Notes: generated from the sequence alone by a model not told the origin. A DNA stretch of 50,583 nucleotides from Intoshia linei (GCA_001642005.1 LWCA01000120.1:1-50583); one strand, 5' to 3'. Counted from the stretch's first letter, positions 22,302-35,660 are shown. Numbers and translations are program-made.

Positions 22302-23963
22302 CAGTGGATATCACCTACATGGCCTATGTAAATAAAAGCTTCAAAATGAAGTTAAATCAAAATTTAAAAAATAGATAATGTAGAAAACATTTCATTCATC
22401 ACAGCGCAAATATTTTAAATTCGAAATAATTAACGCATAACAACAAATACTAATTATTAAAAATAAAATTACAAAAAAATAATTAAAACCAATTAAATAA
22501 AAACAAAATATAACTGGGTTCGAGATTGCTTACTATTAAAAGTTATAAAATTATGACACGAGATTGACACGCCTTCGTTCATTTTTACATGTAAATTTAA
22601 TTGTTTTTAAGAATAATAAACATTTGTTACTTGCGTTTTAACATAAAATAATAATTATCGAAATATGACCACAATACATTTAGTTGGCCATCCGGGAAGT
22701 ATCATTTTTATGGTAATATATCATTCGTATTGAAATAATAATATAAATTTTTTATTCTAAAATAAACATGTATAAATAAAAATATACAAGTGTAATTAGT
22801 CGTAATCTGTAGATGATTCATCTCTAAAATAAAAAAATATATATACATCGAAATACTAAGTAGGCTAGTTGAACGAAATTTTATAATTTTGATTTAGATG
22901 TTCCAAAAATTCCGTTAAATTTGACTTATACTATAAATCTTATCTTAAATATTATCGCACTGTCCATTACAATGAGAAAATTCTGAATATTTTTTTCGTT
23001 GAAACATTTAAACAATTTTTCCATTCAACCAATAAAATATTTGTGATTGAACATTCCGTGATAGTTTTTTTTTACCACCCTCAAATATGTCCATTGTTGG
23101 TTTGAATAATTCGCACACTTCTCAAATTTCATTTCCTTCGTTAATAATTGCAGAAATAACACAGTATCTCTGTCCTTTAAATCTTTGAATTGGTTCGGAA
23201 TACGAATCATCTTCCGGATCATACAGATAATCGTCATGTTGAGCATAATTGACGTGAATGTACGATTGTTTTCCTTTTCGATGGCCACGTTCAATCCATT
23301 TTTTGACAAAAACCTTTGAACCTTTCTTAGTTGACTTGAAAATTCGATTCATCGAAAAGGATATATTCCTTTTCGATTAACAGATTTAAGATATCTTTAG
23401 ATACAGTTCTAGTCTTTGTCAGCTATCGCTTTCTCAAGAATTCTTTAATCATTACAGTCACGTCGAGTCGTTTAATATCAGACATGATATCAAATTTTTT
23501 CCAATTACCTTGTACCATGTACAGTTATATTCTGGTTACCTTTAGAATTTAAGTATTTATTCCAAGTATCGAAACATAAATTATTACAACTATTCAAAAA
23601 ATGTGCTGTCTGAATATCAAGGTCAACTAATTTCTGTTTTCTTTCTTAATCATAATTATAAATGATTCATTAATAATGAATTATGAAATAATCACAAAGC
23701 AAATCATGACATAATTTTAATTTTTACACTGTGACATATAGAAAATTGTAATTTTTATATCTATGAAAATATGCTTTGAAACGCATTTTTTAGTAAAATT
23801 TTGGCTAAATACGCATTTTATTTCTATTGCACATTAATTTTCATAAATTACTATTTGCGCTACATACATTTACTAGATATAAACTTAATTAGACACATAC
23901 ATATTTAAAATTTAAATTGCAACACACTTTTTTTCTCATATGCCATGTAGGTGACGCTTACTG
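22302..23963. mobile_element. Tc1/IS630-like transposon with degraded transposase
   Basis: The ends are inverted repeats: CAGTGGATATCACCTACATGG at the left (first 20 bases shown from 22302: CAGTGGATATCACCTACATG) and the complement of CATGTAGGTGACGCTTACTG at the right. TA follows the right end (23964-23965); the left flank reads AA. It is about 1.66 kb, and a minus-strand DDE transposase remnant lies in the middle. An autonomous family member would be about this size. Confidence 0.75.
22905..23400 (-). pseudogene. DDE_3 (Tc1/IS630-like) transposase remnant
   Basis: Reading leftwards, YILFDESNF is the first catalytic block (consensus FxDExxF). After a frameshift come KKWIERGHRKGKQS and GQRYCVISAII, the central block (Wx.KGx...RYSVIxAI). 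After another shift, FNHKYFI and then FLIVMDSAIIF correspond to the second catalytic block (VMDNAxxH), with Asn and His lost. At least two frameshifts and stops make it non-functional. Order and spacing support the family well. Confidence 0.75.
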
Positions 23964-23984
23964 TAAGTATATTAATTTGAAATT

Positions 23985-24745
23985 TAAAAATTGCGTAGCA
24001 ATAAAAAAAATTCCGAAGGAATGAATTATATAGATTTTCACCCATATTTCTTTATTGAAAATGTGCAATGCACAATTTTTTTGAAATTGTAGGATAAATA
24101 TTTACATTTTTATTTTAATTAAAAGATTAAAAATTATTTTTCATCGGGAATTCGTAGATTTCTCGGGTTGAATTTTTGTAATTATGTCAACTGGAATAAG
24201 CTCTATCAGTATAATCTTCTTTTAATTTCCGCACCGTTAATTATTTTATATTTTTTGTTTTAATAAAATATTTGGGAAAAAACTTATATGAATACTAAAA
24301 TGCTTTTTTGACCGTGAAGTCGTCACTTATTCCGATTGAAATTTTTTATGTGTGTTAACAGGATACAACTGTACCACCCGTAAATCTTTTGAAATTCTAG
24401 GGCTGTTTCATTAAAAAAAGAAGGGTAATTTGGGGTTTTAACCCTGAAGATATAATTTTTTAACTTTAAATTTATGGTAATTTTTATGATTTTAAAATCA
24501 GTATTAGCGTATATATTTTTTTTAAATTTTCCAACTTGTTTGATTTTCAAAAAGAGGGACAACTCGGGTTTTTGACCTGTAAGATGTGAGTTTTGGAGGT
24601 TGAAATTATGTTTGCGAACACCCCAGAGAAAAGTGTAATGTGAAATGTGAACTTTATAAAGTTCTAAGACGGGTAGTTATTGAAATAAACGGCAACACAC
24701 TCACAAATAAATATTGCATAGCATATTATATAAGTAAGGATATAC
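23985..24745 (+). repeat. Dispersed repeat R2, near-complete copy
   Basis: Starts with GCGTAGCAATAAAAAAAATT, also seen at 42732. It runs through several units of about 130 bp (GGGTAATTTGGGGTTTTAAC, GACAACTCGGGTTTTTGACC) and ends with TTATTGAAATAAACGGCAAC and the ATTATATAAGTAAGG tail. It lies 180 bp upstream of the ARMC3 start codon. Confidence 0.75.
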
Positions 24746-24924
24746 ACTTTTTCAACTTTCAATAACTAATATTATTCATTCGTTTAATTTGCAATTTTGT
24801 CAACTTGTTTAGTTAAATTTAAATTTAAATTTTTTTGTATTAAAATTATCACAAATAGAAATGGTACATTTGTTTTTGTTACATTATATATTTGTACTTG
24901 GATACAGATAGTAAATAATAACGT

Positions 24925-27900
24925 ATGGCTAAAAAAACTAAAAAGACCACAGACAAATCTACTGCTGACGTTGTAATAACCACATTCTAAATTTTAAATA
25001 ATTTCGACATATTTTTAGTTTGATCCCGTGACTCTAGAAAGTAGTCAAAGTGCTACAGTTGTCTTACTGTTGAATTCCAAGGAAGAAGAAGTTGTCATAA
25101 AAGCTTTAGAATCCTTAGTTAGATACGCAGATAAATGTAATTTAATATATTCATGAAATGTTGATTAATTTTAATTAACTTGATTTAATTTGATTTACCA
25201 TTGTTAATTACTTTACCAAATCATTTCTGAATTTTTAATTAACAAATGAATTTTTTGGATAAAAATAAAAGAAATGAACATTATCAACCATGTATTATAG
25301 CTTCATAAAAGTACTTACCCTAATACCTGTTTTTGTTTTGTTTAGTTTAAAAATGACATTTTAGTAAAATATCGTACTTTGGAATAAATACTGTATACTT
25401 TAATTATAATGATTTGGATAAGTAATTTCAACATTTAATTTTAATATAAAATATCTGTATTATTAGGTGATGAAAATAGAAAAGATCTTTTTGACCTAAG
25501 TTCGTTAGACATTTTAATAAAACTAACACAACATGAAAACAGAACAATTAGACGAAATTCTTCAATGTGTTTGGCTATATTAACTAAAAATGGTAACGTT
25601 TATTTTCAATTTCTTAATTATTTCCATTTACTTTACATTTTTGAATATTTATAAATTTATAACACTTAGCGGATGTTAGACTCTATTTAAAAAGACAAAA
25701 TGGAGTTTTGAGTCATTTTATCAATTTGCTTGGTCCAGATGGTATTTAATATATAATTTACCTATTAATATATTTAATAAAATAAAATCTTATTTATGTT
25801 TATTTCGATGGTGTTTTAATTTAAGGGTTGATCAGAGAAGGTTAAAGTAAATCTAATCATTTTTTGATACATTTTTTATTACCCCGTCTCTTATGCTAGG
25901 TATTCAAACCCTTTTCACGATGTAGACCAGTGCTTCACAATCGTGGTCCATTATGGACACTAGTGGTCTACAGAAAATTTATTGTGATCCTCATCAACCT
26001 TCCATAAAACGCTTATTATTTAAATTTTCGCTATGAATTTAAAATCTAAAGTTTCAATACTTATAATATAAAATTGGAAATTAGCAAACCATTTCAAATT
26101 GATCAAATTTTGCTTTACTTATTTGGAAGGATTAATAAGGACTATGCAAAGATTTAAAAATATTTTAGAGAAAAATTCCCTTTCTTATAATATTTTCTAT
26201 AGCTATTTCAAACAAAATCACCAATCAGCAGTAATGAAACAATCTTTAAAATTTCAATTGATTATCTGGTACATGTATTACTTAAAATGATTATTTTTAA
26301 AAAATAATTGAATAAAATTTTTTTAACCATAGATAATTTGATGACACTGATTTATGCTGATCCACAGAGTATAAAATGGAAATACTCAAACTAATTAATA
26401 TTCTACAGCAGTGGTTCCCGATTTGGGTCCCTGGACCCCTTGAGGGTCCAAAACTATATACGAGAATCCGTGAGATTCAAATAATTTTTATCAACTTTTG
26501 TTTATGTTTATAGGAGAATTTTTAATATTTATTACATACATGTAGTTGCCAGATGTCGGGAATTTATCCAAAATCCTAGACGACCGCTACATTATTATTT
26601 CAAAAATCCCAGTTTTATTCCACCTTTAATAAAATTTAATAAAAAATACCTTTCAAACACTCAGGGAAAAATCGACTTTTACCGATATTTTTTTGAAAAT
26701 CCCGATTTCATCAAATCTTTTAACAACAACTTCCTTATCCAAAACACAAAATAAAACATCCCCTTTTTCCAATATTTTAATCATAAACAAGATTTTACCA
26801 AATTTTTGAGAAAAACCTTTAAATATTTTCATAAATATTTTTTATTTCATATTTCCTTTGGGGTCCAAAAAAATAAAATTTTAAAATGGGACCTTACACT
26901 GTTTAAATCAGGAATCAGTTCTACAATGTAGAATCTACAGAGTTTAGGAAAGTTAAAATTAAACATTGTTAAACTTCTTTTTAGATTTTTTTGTCACGAA
27001 CCCTTAATTAATATAGTAGATGACTGGAAGATGTCGTAATTTTGTGATTTATGCCCACTCGGGTCATTAGCTCCCTGTTAAAATTCTCAATTTAATGATT
27101 TTGTTTACATTTACAATTAGAATCATCAATTATACATGAATATGCAGCATTATCCCTTTCAAATATTTGCACGGATATGCATGCTGCTATTGATGTGGCT
27201 CAAAGTGATGCTTTGGATGCTTTAACAAAATTATTAGAATCTAGTGACCCAGACGTTTCAAAAAATGCTGTAGAGACTTTATCAATTTTAGCTCAGGTTT
27301 TTTATTATATGAAAATGTCTAAATTAACATTATAAATTATAATTTAACTAGGTTGACTGTTATGTATTACGTACAAACAGCACCTAGCTCTGCCGAGGGC
27401 ACATTTTTATTATACCAAAAAAATAAATTCACGTTGAAAATGTAACTAAAAAAATTCTATAATTAATTATGATTAATTTTTTAAAAGAGTGGTTCCCAAA
27501 TTTGTTTCAGGTGGAACCATCATATCACATTACTTTATACTTTAAAGTGAATTATTCCATCTTAATTTTTTTTAACATTTGCCTAAAGGATTTTAAAAAC
27601 AATTGTTCTCATTTTTTTAATTTATTAGACAAAAGGTGTATAATATATATGAATACTAAAATGCTTTTTTGACCGTGAAGTCGTCACTTATTCAGATTTA
27701 TAATTTTTGTGTGTGATAACAGGATACAACTGTGCCACCTGTAAATTTTTTTAAATTCTAGGGCTGTTTTCATAATAATAAAAAAAAGGGTAATTTGTGG
27801 TTTTGGCCTTGAAGATATATATCTTTTTTAAATTTAAATTTATGATAATATTTATGATTTTAAAATCCGTATCAGAGTATATATTTTTTTAAATTTTCCA

Positions 27901-30900
27901 ACTCGTTTGATTTTCAAAAAAAAAGGACAATTGGGCTTTTTGACCCGTAAGATGTGAGTTTGGGAGGTTAAAATTTATTTTGCTAATACACCCGGAAAAA
28001 ATGTAATTGAAATGTGGACTTTGTAAAATGCTAAGACTAGTAGTTATTGAAATAAACGGTAACACATACAGACAAACAAATATTGCGTAGCATATTGTAT
28101 ATATAAGTAAGGATTTATAATAATCATTATGAAGTAGAAATGTTAGCCTAGATTTGAATCTGCACATTGATATTAACACTGCGACTAGTACAACTTTGTA
28201 AGATTTTTTAGGGCGCGAGGTAAATAAGTTTGGGAATGTCAGCTCTAAGGTGTCGTGCACTGTAAAATAAAAAACATTCAATTAAAATAAACAAATGAAA
28301 TGACATCATGTAGAATCGGTTAAACCAGTGGCGCAGATTTCTGTACAAAAATTTTTTTTTGTTTTGAAGATCGCTATTCCAAGTTATATGTCATGAGTCA
28401 TGAATCGTGAAAGTTCACCTGATACACAATTTGCAGATTTTTTGTGTTGTTATATTTCAACACATACAATATGTACTCAAAAGTAGTAAAATTTCTTAAG
28501 CCGTACTATTTTTGGACGCACTTTTAGTTAAACCTATTTGTTAAATAATTTTTCATTGTTAATTGAAGTAATGATAATTTTAATTTTGATGAAATTTCAT
28601 ATTACTTAAGGTAGACACTGCCTACATATAATAATATGATATAATTATAACTAATGATGCCAAAATTTTCAACTTAAAATAATGTTTTAATTTAGAATTA
28701 TCAATGTCGACAATTATTATCAAATATCGAAATTTTTCCATCCTTACTAAACCTCTTAAAAAGTGATTATGCAACTATTCAACAATTGTCTCTTAAAACT
28801 TTGCAATTAGCAAGTCTAAACAGTAATTTTATAATAAAATTTTATTGAATATTTTAAATCCTATTTTCAGTTTAAAAAGTTTTAGTATCTTTAAAAAAAT
28901 GATGTAATCCATGAATTGTGTATAAAATTCTTTAATTTACGAATTAATACAAATTAGAGAGAGAATAGTTATTGTACTTATATTTTTTTATTATAGAAGA
29001 AAATCGAAAAATAATGCAAGAATTTGACGCAGTAAATAAATTGACCGATTTTCTAACACACACGGAATGGTCTGATTTGCATCCAAATGTTATATTTGTA
29101 ATGGAAAATTTGTTGGAAGACGTAGAAGTCGTAGAGGTATATTTTTAAGAAATCAAATATAGAGTGGGCGGCGTTGATTCAACGCTTTTGGAAGATTGAA
29201 CTTTGTAAAAAAATTAATTATTCTAATATATATTCTAGTATACGAGAGCTATTAATTGCAATATTTTACATCTTTTTTAATATTTCTTTCACACTTAAAT
29301 TTTAATTTTTTTTTGTTATTTTGAAGAATAAAAAATAAAAATATTGTGTTTTTCTGGATATTAGCAGCTAATAGCTGCTATTATTATGTATACAATTGTA
29401 TTTATTGGGTATTTAGGTAATTGCCTTAAAAACAAACATATTCAAATTATTACCTTTTTCACCTTATTTTGTAAATTTTTCAATTTAAACCAGTCCGGTC
29501 CGGATAAAATTATAAATTTTACATTTAAAAAAACGTTAACCAAAATTTGATATGTTACTATCTTTGATGCGACCCTAGAAGCTTAAGATACCGATTTATA
29601 CTAAATTAAATTTTACATAATTTCAAGCTATTACACACCCTTAATGACCTGATAATGACAATGAACTAATGTAAAGTAATTTAGCTAAAAACGTGTGTCT
29701 GTTTTGTCTGAAACTGTAATTTAAGAAAGTAAGTGGTGTAAAGTTTCGCAAACACCACTTTCTAATACATTTTTTCCTGATTGAAGTTTTATCGAAATTT
29801 TATTTTCAGAAATTGACTCCTTCAGGTCAAAAACCCCAATTATCATTTTTTTAATATATCACTTTAAATGAAATTTAATGCGAAATGACCGGTCATGGTG
29901 AAACAAATTGGGAACCACTCCTTTAAAAAATTGGTAATAGTGACTTTTAAGTAAGATTTTATTATTGAATTCATTTTTTGGTAGAATTAAAAAAGTTCGC
30001 CCTCGGCAGATCTAGGTACTGTTTGTAAAAGTAAATGATACTAAATAAAATACTGTACACGTGTTTGTAGGCTCATACATGATGTCGCTCTCGACACATA
30101 TATACTTTTTAATATTAGTTTTTGGTTGATGACATGCGATACAAGCAAGTATCCAGCTATTAATTATTTACGTATCCACCGTTTTAACCTTACAATAATA
30201 ATGTGAATATTTAGACATTAAGGAATAATGGAGCTTTACGCAAAATAGCTAAAATGTTGATAGACGTCAACGTAGAAGAAGATGAAACAACCAAGAAAAA
30301 ACCAACTAAAAAAGATGGAAAGAGTGGAAAGAAAAAAGGCCAACAAGATGGTTTGCATTATTATTTTAACGACTACGCATTTTTTTTAGTTATTGAAGTA
30401 GTGTTTACTACATTGTTCAACAATTTCAGATTTTTTTTCGACCTCCCGGGATATTTTTATTTAAAATGAAAGACATTTCAACAAAACTAATATTAAAAAA
30501 AATGTCAATTCCGTGATGCTGAATTTTTACCCACTCTCAAAAACACAAAATTTCCATGGTAATACTAAAATAATGAGCACTACAAACCTAGAAACCATGT
30601 TTCCACGACGATCTACTACTTACAGTAAATATTCTTTAAGATATAGTGATTTATAATAAAGTTACAATAATCACGACATTACTTATGAAACGTACTAATA
30701 GTATTGTATTAATTAGGATAGCTCAAAAACAACTCAATAAAATTGTTTAAAAATTTGACAAATACTTTATAATCATTTATAGTATATTTTATACTATTTT
30801 ATATTGAGGAGGATTTTTCAGTGTTGAACAGTGTATATATTAATTATACATTTACTTATTTATATATATAACTATATTACTTAAAAAATCTTATTATTAT

Positions 30901-33900
30901 TTCAAAAATATTATTTTTGATAATAATTATATTATACATAATAATTTAATTATTAATAATAAGTATTATAATTGAATGGAACTATCTTAGCGGATAAACA
31001 AAACAACACTGAAAGCCAAGCTGAAGCAGCAATTAAACTTTCTATTGAAATTAAAGAAAGTTTATGCAATATTATAGCTAAATCTTCATCTAATGGTAAA
31101 TTTTGTAAATTTTATTTAATTTGCAATAATAATTTTAGGATACAAATTTAAAATATTTATTTATTATTTTAGTGGACAACATCAAAATTTTCCACGAGTT
31201 TGAAATTGATAAAACATTGCTAAATATGCTGAATTCGGATAATTGGAATATAATACACCCTAGTTGTCAAACATTAGGTGTGATGGCCACAAGTTCAATA
31301 TGTCGAGAGTCTATATTTAAATATGGTAATATATATTTTAGTCAATATGTAATAACAATAAGTTATGATTAATTATTTAATATTAATTTTTTAGATGGAC
31401 TTGAAGTAATTATTAAATTGCTAAAAAATGATCATTCTCAGGTTAGACAATCAGCGACGTTGTGTTTGGCAAATTTGATTTTTGAAAATACAACAAATGC
31501 AAAGTAATTTATATAAATGTATATTTGTATTTAAAAATTAAAAAATTCTAATATTGTTTAATAAATCAAATGAATCCTGAGTCAGGCAAAGACAGCTTAA
31601 ACCTTACAGGTTAACACCTTTAAGCTGTCTTTGAGTTAGGATTCCTGATATGAGGTATACAGTATATCTGTAAATTTGTATAAGTGCCACCATTGATACG
31701 GTTTTTTAATTTTTTTTAAGCTTTGTCTATGAAAAAATTACCCATGAAAAATTATTTTTAATTGTTGTTTAAAGAAGCAGAATACTATATAACCTGAATA
31801 CTATAACTATATAAAAATGTATCTCGTGCTAGATCAGGGTGTCAGACTCAATTTGCTTGGCTGGCCAAATGTGAAAAAATATTATCACACAAAAAGATCT
31901 TTACTTAAAACATCATGTTAAAACTAACGGTTTTAATTAATTTATAATAATTTAAATTCATAAAATAAAATAAAAAACAATAATAATGGAGTAAGTGTAC
32001 AAATAATGTTAAAATTGTAATCTTGTTATAAAAATAAAAATTTATATTATAACGCCGCACATTCCACAAGTCCGCATAATTGACACCCCTGTACTAGATG
32101 AATACTGAACGTAATGTATATTATTAAATATTAATTTTTTAGTGAATTAAACAAATCTAGTATTATTGATAGCATAAATTCGATATTACAGGAATCTCGT
32201 GACAATTCTGTCATTAACGCTTCAATATTACTTAGAAATATGGCTTCGGCTAGTGCCACTATTAAATCGGATTGCATTAAAGCAGGTTGTGTCAAAGCTA
32301 TGCTGGAATCAATAAAAACCAATGCTAAGTAATTATTACTACCCACTATAGCTATAATTGTGAACCTGTACAAAATATAAATATAAACGAAACTGATACT
32401 TTTATTCGGATGTATACTATTTCACTTTCCAAACTTGCTAAAACCTCAATCCGTGGAAAAATTTTAATGTTGATATTTGAAATTATTTTAATTTATTATT
32501 TTATTTTATGAACCGTTGCACCAAACTACATGTAATTACATTTTAGTGGGATTATAATGCTGACTGAATTAATGAAGACTTTATCCTGCTACTTAACTGA
32601 TTGTGATGCTAGAAAAATTGTAATTATGCAATTATATTTAAATTTAAAATTTTAATCATACCGGCAATTAATTTTTGTCGTACTTGTTTAAATACAAACA
32701 TGACAAATTCATTACACAATGTGTAGTAACTTGTTTTTTTTAACTACGTGCAAACTGTGAAATAGCACTACCAATGGCGGACACTTCTAGATATATTTTT
32801 TAACTTTATATTATAAATTCAAACAAATTTAATTAAAATTTGAAAATGTAATAATTAATTTGAAAAATTAGTTAAATGGAAGTATTATTTTTGACTATTT
32901 TTTAGTGTTAAATGTGAATAATTCATCTTGATTAACATGTAATATTCAAAATTGTATTTTTGACCTGAAGGTCTCAATTTCTGAGAATAATTCTTGACAA
33001 ATTGTATTCAAAATTGGATTTTTTAATTCATAGGCCTTTAACTTTTTAATTTTATGGTATATATACATTGCATTGACATTCAATTTTATATAAGTAAAGG
33101 AAATTTTAGTTCGATGACTGCAATGGATCAAGTATTTTGGAAAATTGCTTGAATTTGAATGATATCAATTTGATCAGATATACATCTCAAGCTTTGACTG
33201 TAGCTTGTAATAATGAATCAATTGTGGAAAAATTAGTTAGTAGTGGGTATATTTTATTAAACTCACGTATATGTTACTCATTATTTACATTTCAAGGTAA
33301 GGTTTGGATGTATTTAGTCCCAATAAATTTCATCCATCGGGATATTTACATCATTCATTCATAAATCCGATTTTAATATTTTTGGTTGTGTAATGAGTTA
33401 TGATTATTTTAAACTATTTTTTCCGTTTTCCACCATAAAATGTTTTTAATGATATTTTATTAATTTTTTTGATAAATTTTATTGTTTCTTTAGATTTTTA
33501 ATAACTAGCCCTTGTCGCTTTTTTAAATAAAAACCAATTGGCCTGACTTAACATTAACTTCGGTAATAATTTGATATTTTAACAACCTATACACTAAAAT
33601 TGTAGATAATTTTAATTTAGAGTATTATCAAAATTGATTAGTATTTACAAATCTAAAAGTCGCACAAATATTCATACAAAATTAGCCATCGATCGTATTT
33701 TTAATTTCAATTTAACTGTTAAATTTGCTTATTTGGATAAATTGGGTATTTTGTTCAATATTATGATTAAAAAAAGGTACAACTATGTATAACTCAAATT
33801 TAGAAGAAACAGATATTGTAACTGGATTATTTGTTGATGTTGGACGGGTGCGTTCTTTGAATGATAAAGTAAAAACTTTGAATGAACTTGCTGAGGAGGA

Positions 33901-35660
33901 GGTTAATCACAAAAAACCTATAATTTTAATAAACCCTGACAATGAATTGTAATTTTATATTTTACATATATTTTTTAAATATAGATGTACAGATAATTAT
34001 TTTGAGGTACATGAGTTTTATCTAGAAATTACAATAAATTGTTTATTAAGGTATAGTTTTTTAACCTACATGCGAAATTTTTTTTTCACTTCTTCTGTTT
34101 TATTATAAGTATCGTAAGAAAATTCAATTTCATAAAATTAATTATATTTTTTTATATACCGCTGATTTTATTATTTGAATTAAAATTGCAAATACATGGT
34201 ACAAGTAAATATAAAAATTTTTAGATTGAATAAAATTTTAAACATGAACGAAGAGGAAGCTATGAAATTTATTTGTAATTTTAAAATATTAATTCAGGTA
34301 CTCAATCATATTTAGCTGATAATAAAAAAGAAGTGGAACTAATGGACATTTCATCTTTTGATTTAAGATTAACCAGTTATATTGAACATGTTATGAGAAA
34401 CATTCAGCCACTACCTACTTTATTGGACCAAGTTGAAGCATTAGCCATGTAATTTATTAAGTACACAAATATGAAGGAAAAAATTTAATATACTTCAGTT
34501 TCTTAAAGATTTATAATAACCGAATCCCTTAAAATAAAATTTTATTGGTCAAATAATTTCCTTCAAACATTTTTAACGGTGCAATTTTTCAATAACTTAT
34601 TGTTATTTATTTAGGTTTGTCTCTAAATCAATGGGAGGGTTTGTCCAATCATTATCTATAAAAGATTGTAAATATCAATTAAACTTGAGTGAACTTCGAA
34701 ATTCTTTAAATACAAATGTTATACCAATTGGACTAATTTTTAAAGGCCTTCAAGATTATCGAGCTGTACTCTTTAAGGTATTAATTCTTTTTTAATTAGT
34801 ATGTTTATGACATGTATCATAGCCATTATCAACCTTTTTCATGCTTGAACGTTTTTATTTTTTTCTCATCGGTTGATCCGAAATTTATTGGCTCTCAGTT
34901 TTTTGATATCTGCAACATTAGTAGATAATTAGATTAAATTTCATTTTAGTAAGTAATATAAGTATTATTATATTGTAAGATAAACGTTATAAGTGGTATT
35001 TTTTCACGTGAAATACCATAAGTTGTTTATAGCACGTGTATTTGATTCTTCGCATTCCACAATATGGATATATTAGATATATCTAAGATTAACAGCTATT
35101 ATTTGTTTGTGAATAAATCGAGTTTCGAATCTAATGTTACAAAAAAATATTAAAAAAAAATTGAATCAACAAAATTATTTTAAAATAAAATTAAAAGATT
35201 GTCAATTGACTCAATTACGATCCTGGGTGAGTCTGAATATTACTCATCGTATACAATATAAAATATAAAAAATTTATTTAGATTTTGGCTGACAGATTGG
35301 GAATTAGTTGTACATTAGAAAGAGGAAAATATAATAATTATTGGAATACATTAACAGTCATATTACCGGAAGGCCAAAAAACCAGCTCTCAACGTCGTGT
35401 ATGTTATTAAAATTACATTTAAACATCCTTTGATAATTTTTATCAAGGTTAAAATATTAAATGGCCGAAATGACACTATAAAACCTTCATTGGGTCTCCT
35501 GCTTTATATTGTGTATATTAAATATAATAATACATGTTATGTAATATTATATGTTTAGAAAAAAATGTTTACCAAAGATTGTATCGTGGATCTAGTGTTT
35601 CATGTCGGAAGATTAATGGATGTAACGACGACAGAAGCCATTAAATACAAATCATTTTAA
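24925..35660 (+). CDS. ARMC3: ARMC3 (armadillo repeat-containing protein 3)
   Basis: Twenty-two exons, all GT/AG and in phase: 24925-24969, 25019-25136, 25467-25592, 25670-25741, 27121-27296, 28696-28822, 28997-29136, 30215-30350, 30991-31095, 31173-31325, 31395-31503, 32143-32328, 32547-32619, 33110-33246, 33621-33745, 33804-33948, 33985-34050, 34225-34274, 34316-34448, 34615-34777, 35282-35398 and 35559-35660. The sum is 867 aa; human ARMC3 has 872. Similarity is collinear throughout: FDP near the start, SSDPDV, NYQCRQLL, KLLKNDHSQVRQSATLCLAN, and the EDR1-like C-terminal domain (NVIPIGLIFKG, LADRLGISC, HVGRLMD). Residues about 1-610 are armadillo repeats. The family is linked to sperm flagella and motile cilia in animals. 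One lineage feature is a lysine-rich linker (about residues 291-312) inside the repeat array. Introns 4-8 are swollen by hAT, R1 and R2 insertions; others are 37-70 bp. Confidence 0.96.
26409..26918. mobile_element. hAT non-autonomous element, 510 bp
   Basis: It starts CAGTGGTTCCCGATTTGGG and ends AAATCAGGAATCAG, imperfect inverted termini. The flanks are TTCTACAG and TTCTACAA (7 of 8 bases identical), a probable 8-bp target duplication. The body is non-coding. It is in ARMC3 intron 4, near a second hAT-like scrap at about 25927 (CAGTGCTTCACAATCGTGG). Confidence 0.75.
27351..27650 (+). repeat. Dispersed repeat R1, copy D
   Basis: Begins CTAGGTTGACTGTTATG directly after TTAA. It carries the CCTAGCTCTGCCGAGGGC and GGTGGAACCATCATATCAC blocks and then runs straight into an R2 copy. 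It is in ARMC3 intron 5. Confidence 0.7.
27651..28115 (+). repeat. Dispersed repeat R2, copy
   Basis: GCTTTTTTGACCGTGAAGTC through to the TTATTGAAATAAACGGTAAC end and ATATAAGTAAGG tail. It is joined to R1 copy D without a spacer, so one element inserted into or beside the other. Confidence 0.7.
29885..30040 (-). repeat. Dispersed repeat R1, truncated copy E
   Basis: GAAACAAATTGGGAACCACT to CGGCAGATCTAGGTACTG, matching R1 with its inner half missing. A short R2 scrap (GGTCAAAAACCCCAATTATC) lies just upstream near 29836. Both are in ARMC3 intron 7. Confidence 0.6.
30402..30505. repeat. Short dispersed repeat R4, copy 2
   Basis: Matches 19094-19194 over about 100 bp, with CAATTTCAGATTTTTTTTCG in common. 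It is in ARMC3 intron 8. Confidence 0.6.
31572..31644. repeat. Imperfect hairpin in ARMC3 intron 11
   Basis: CAAAGACAGCTTAAA and TTTAAGCTGTCTTTG form a 15-bp perfect stem. It is extended outwards across an internal loop by GAATCCT/AGGATTC. The loop is about 17 nt. It could be a palindromic transposon relic or a microRNA-like precursor; the sequence alone does not decide. Confidence 0.6.
31835..32091. mobile_element. hAT non-autonomous element, 257 bp, same family as 20204-20532
   Basis: It starts CAGGGTGTCAGACTCAATTT and ends CATAATTGACACCCCTG. It is flanked by TGCTAGAT and TACTAGAT (31827-31834, 32092-32099; 7 of 8 identical). It is in reverse orientation relative to the 20.2-kb copy and lies in ARMC3 intron 11. 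Confidence 0.88.

Noticed and set aside
33740-33950. Apparent single-base frameshift in ARMC3 at an A7 run near 33773
   Set aside because: A 58-bp intron (33746-33803, GTATTT...TTTAG) joins the frames exactly, and the resulting protein aligns without gaps to the family.
34270-34320. A 23-bp intron ending at 34297 in ARMC3
   Set aside because: Using the next acceptor gives a 41-bp intron (34275-34315) of normal size for this genome and keeps the phase.
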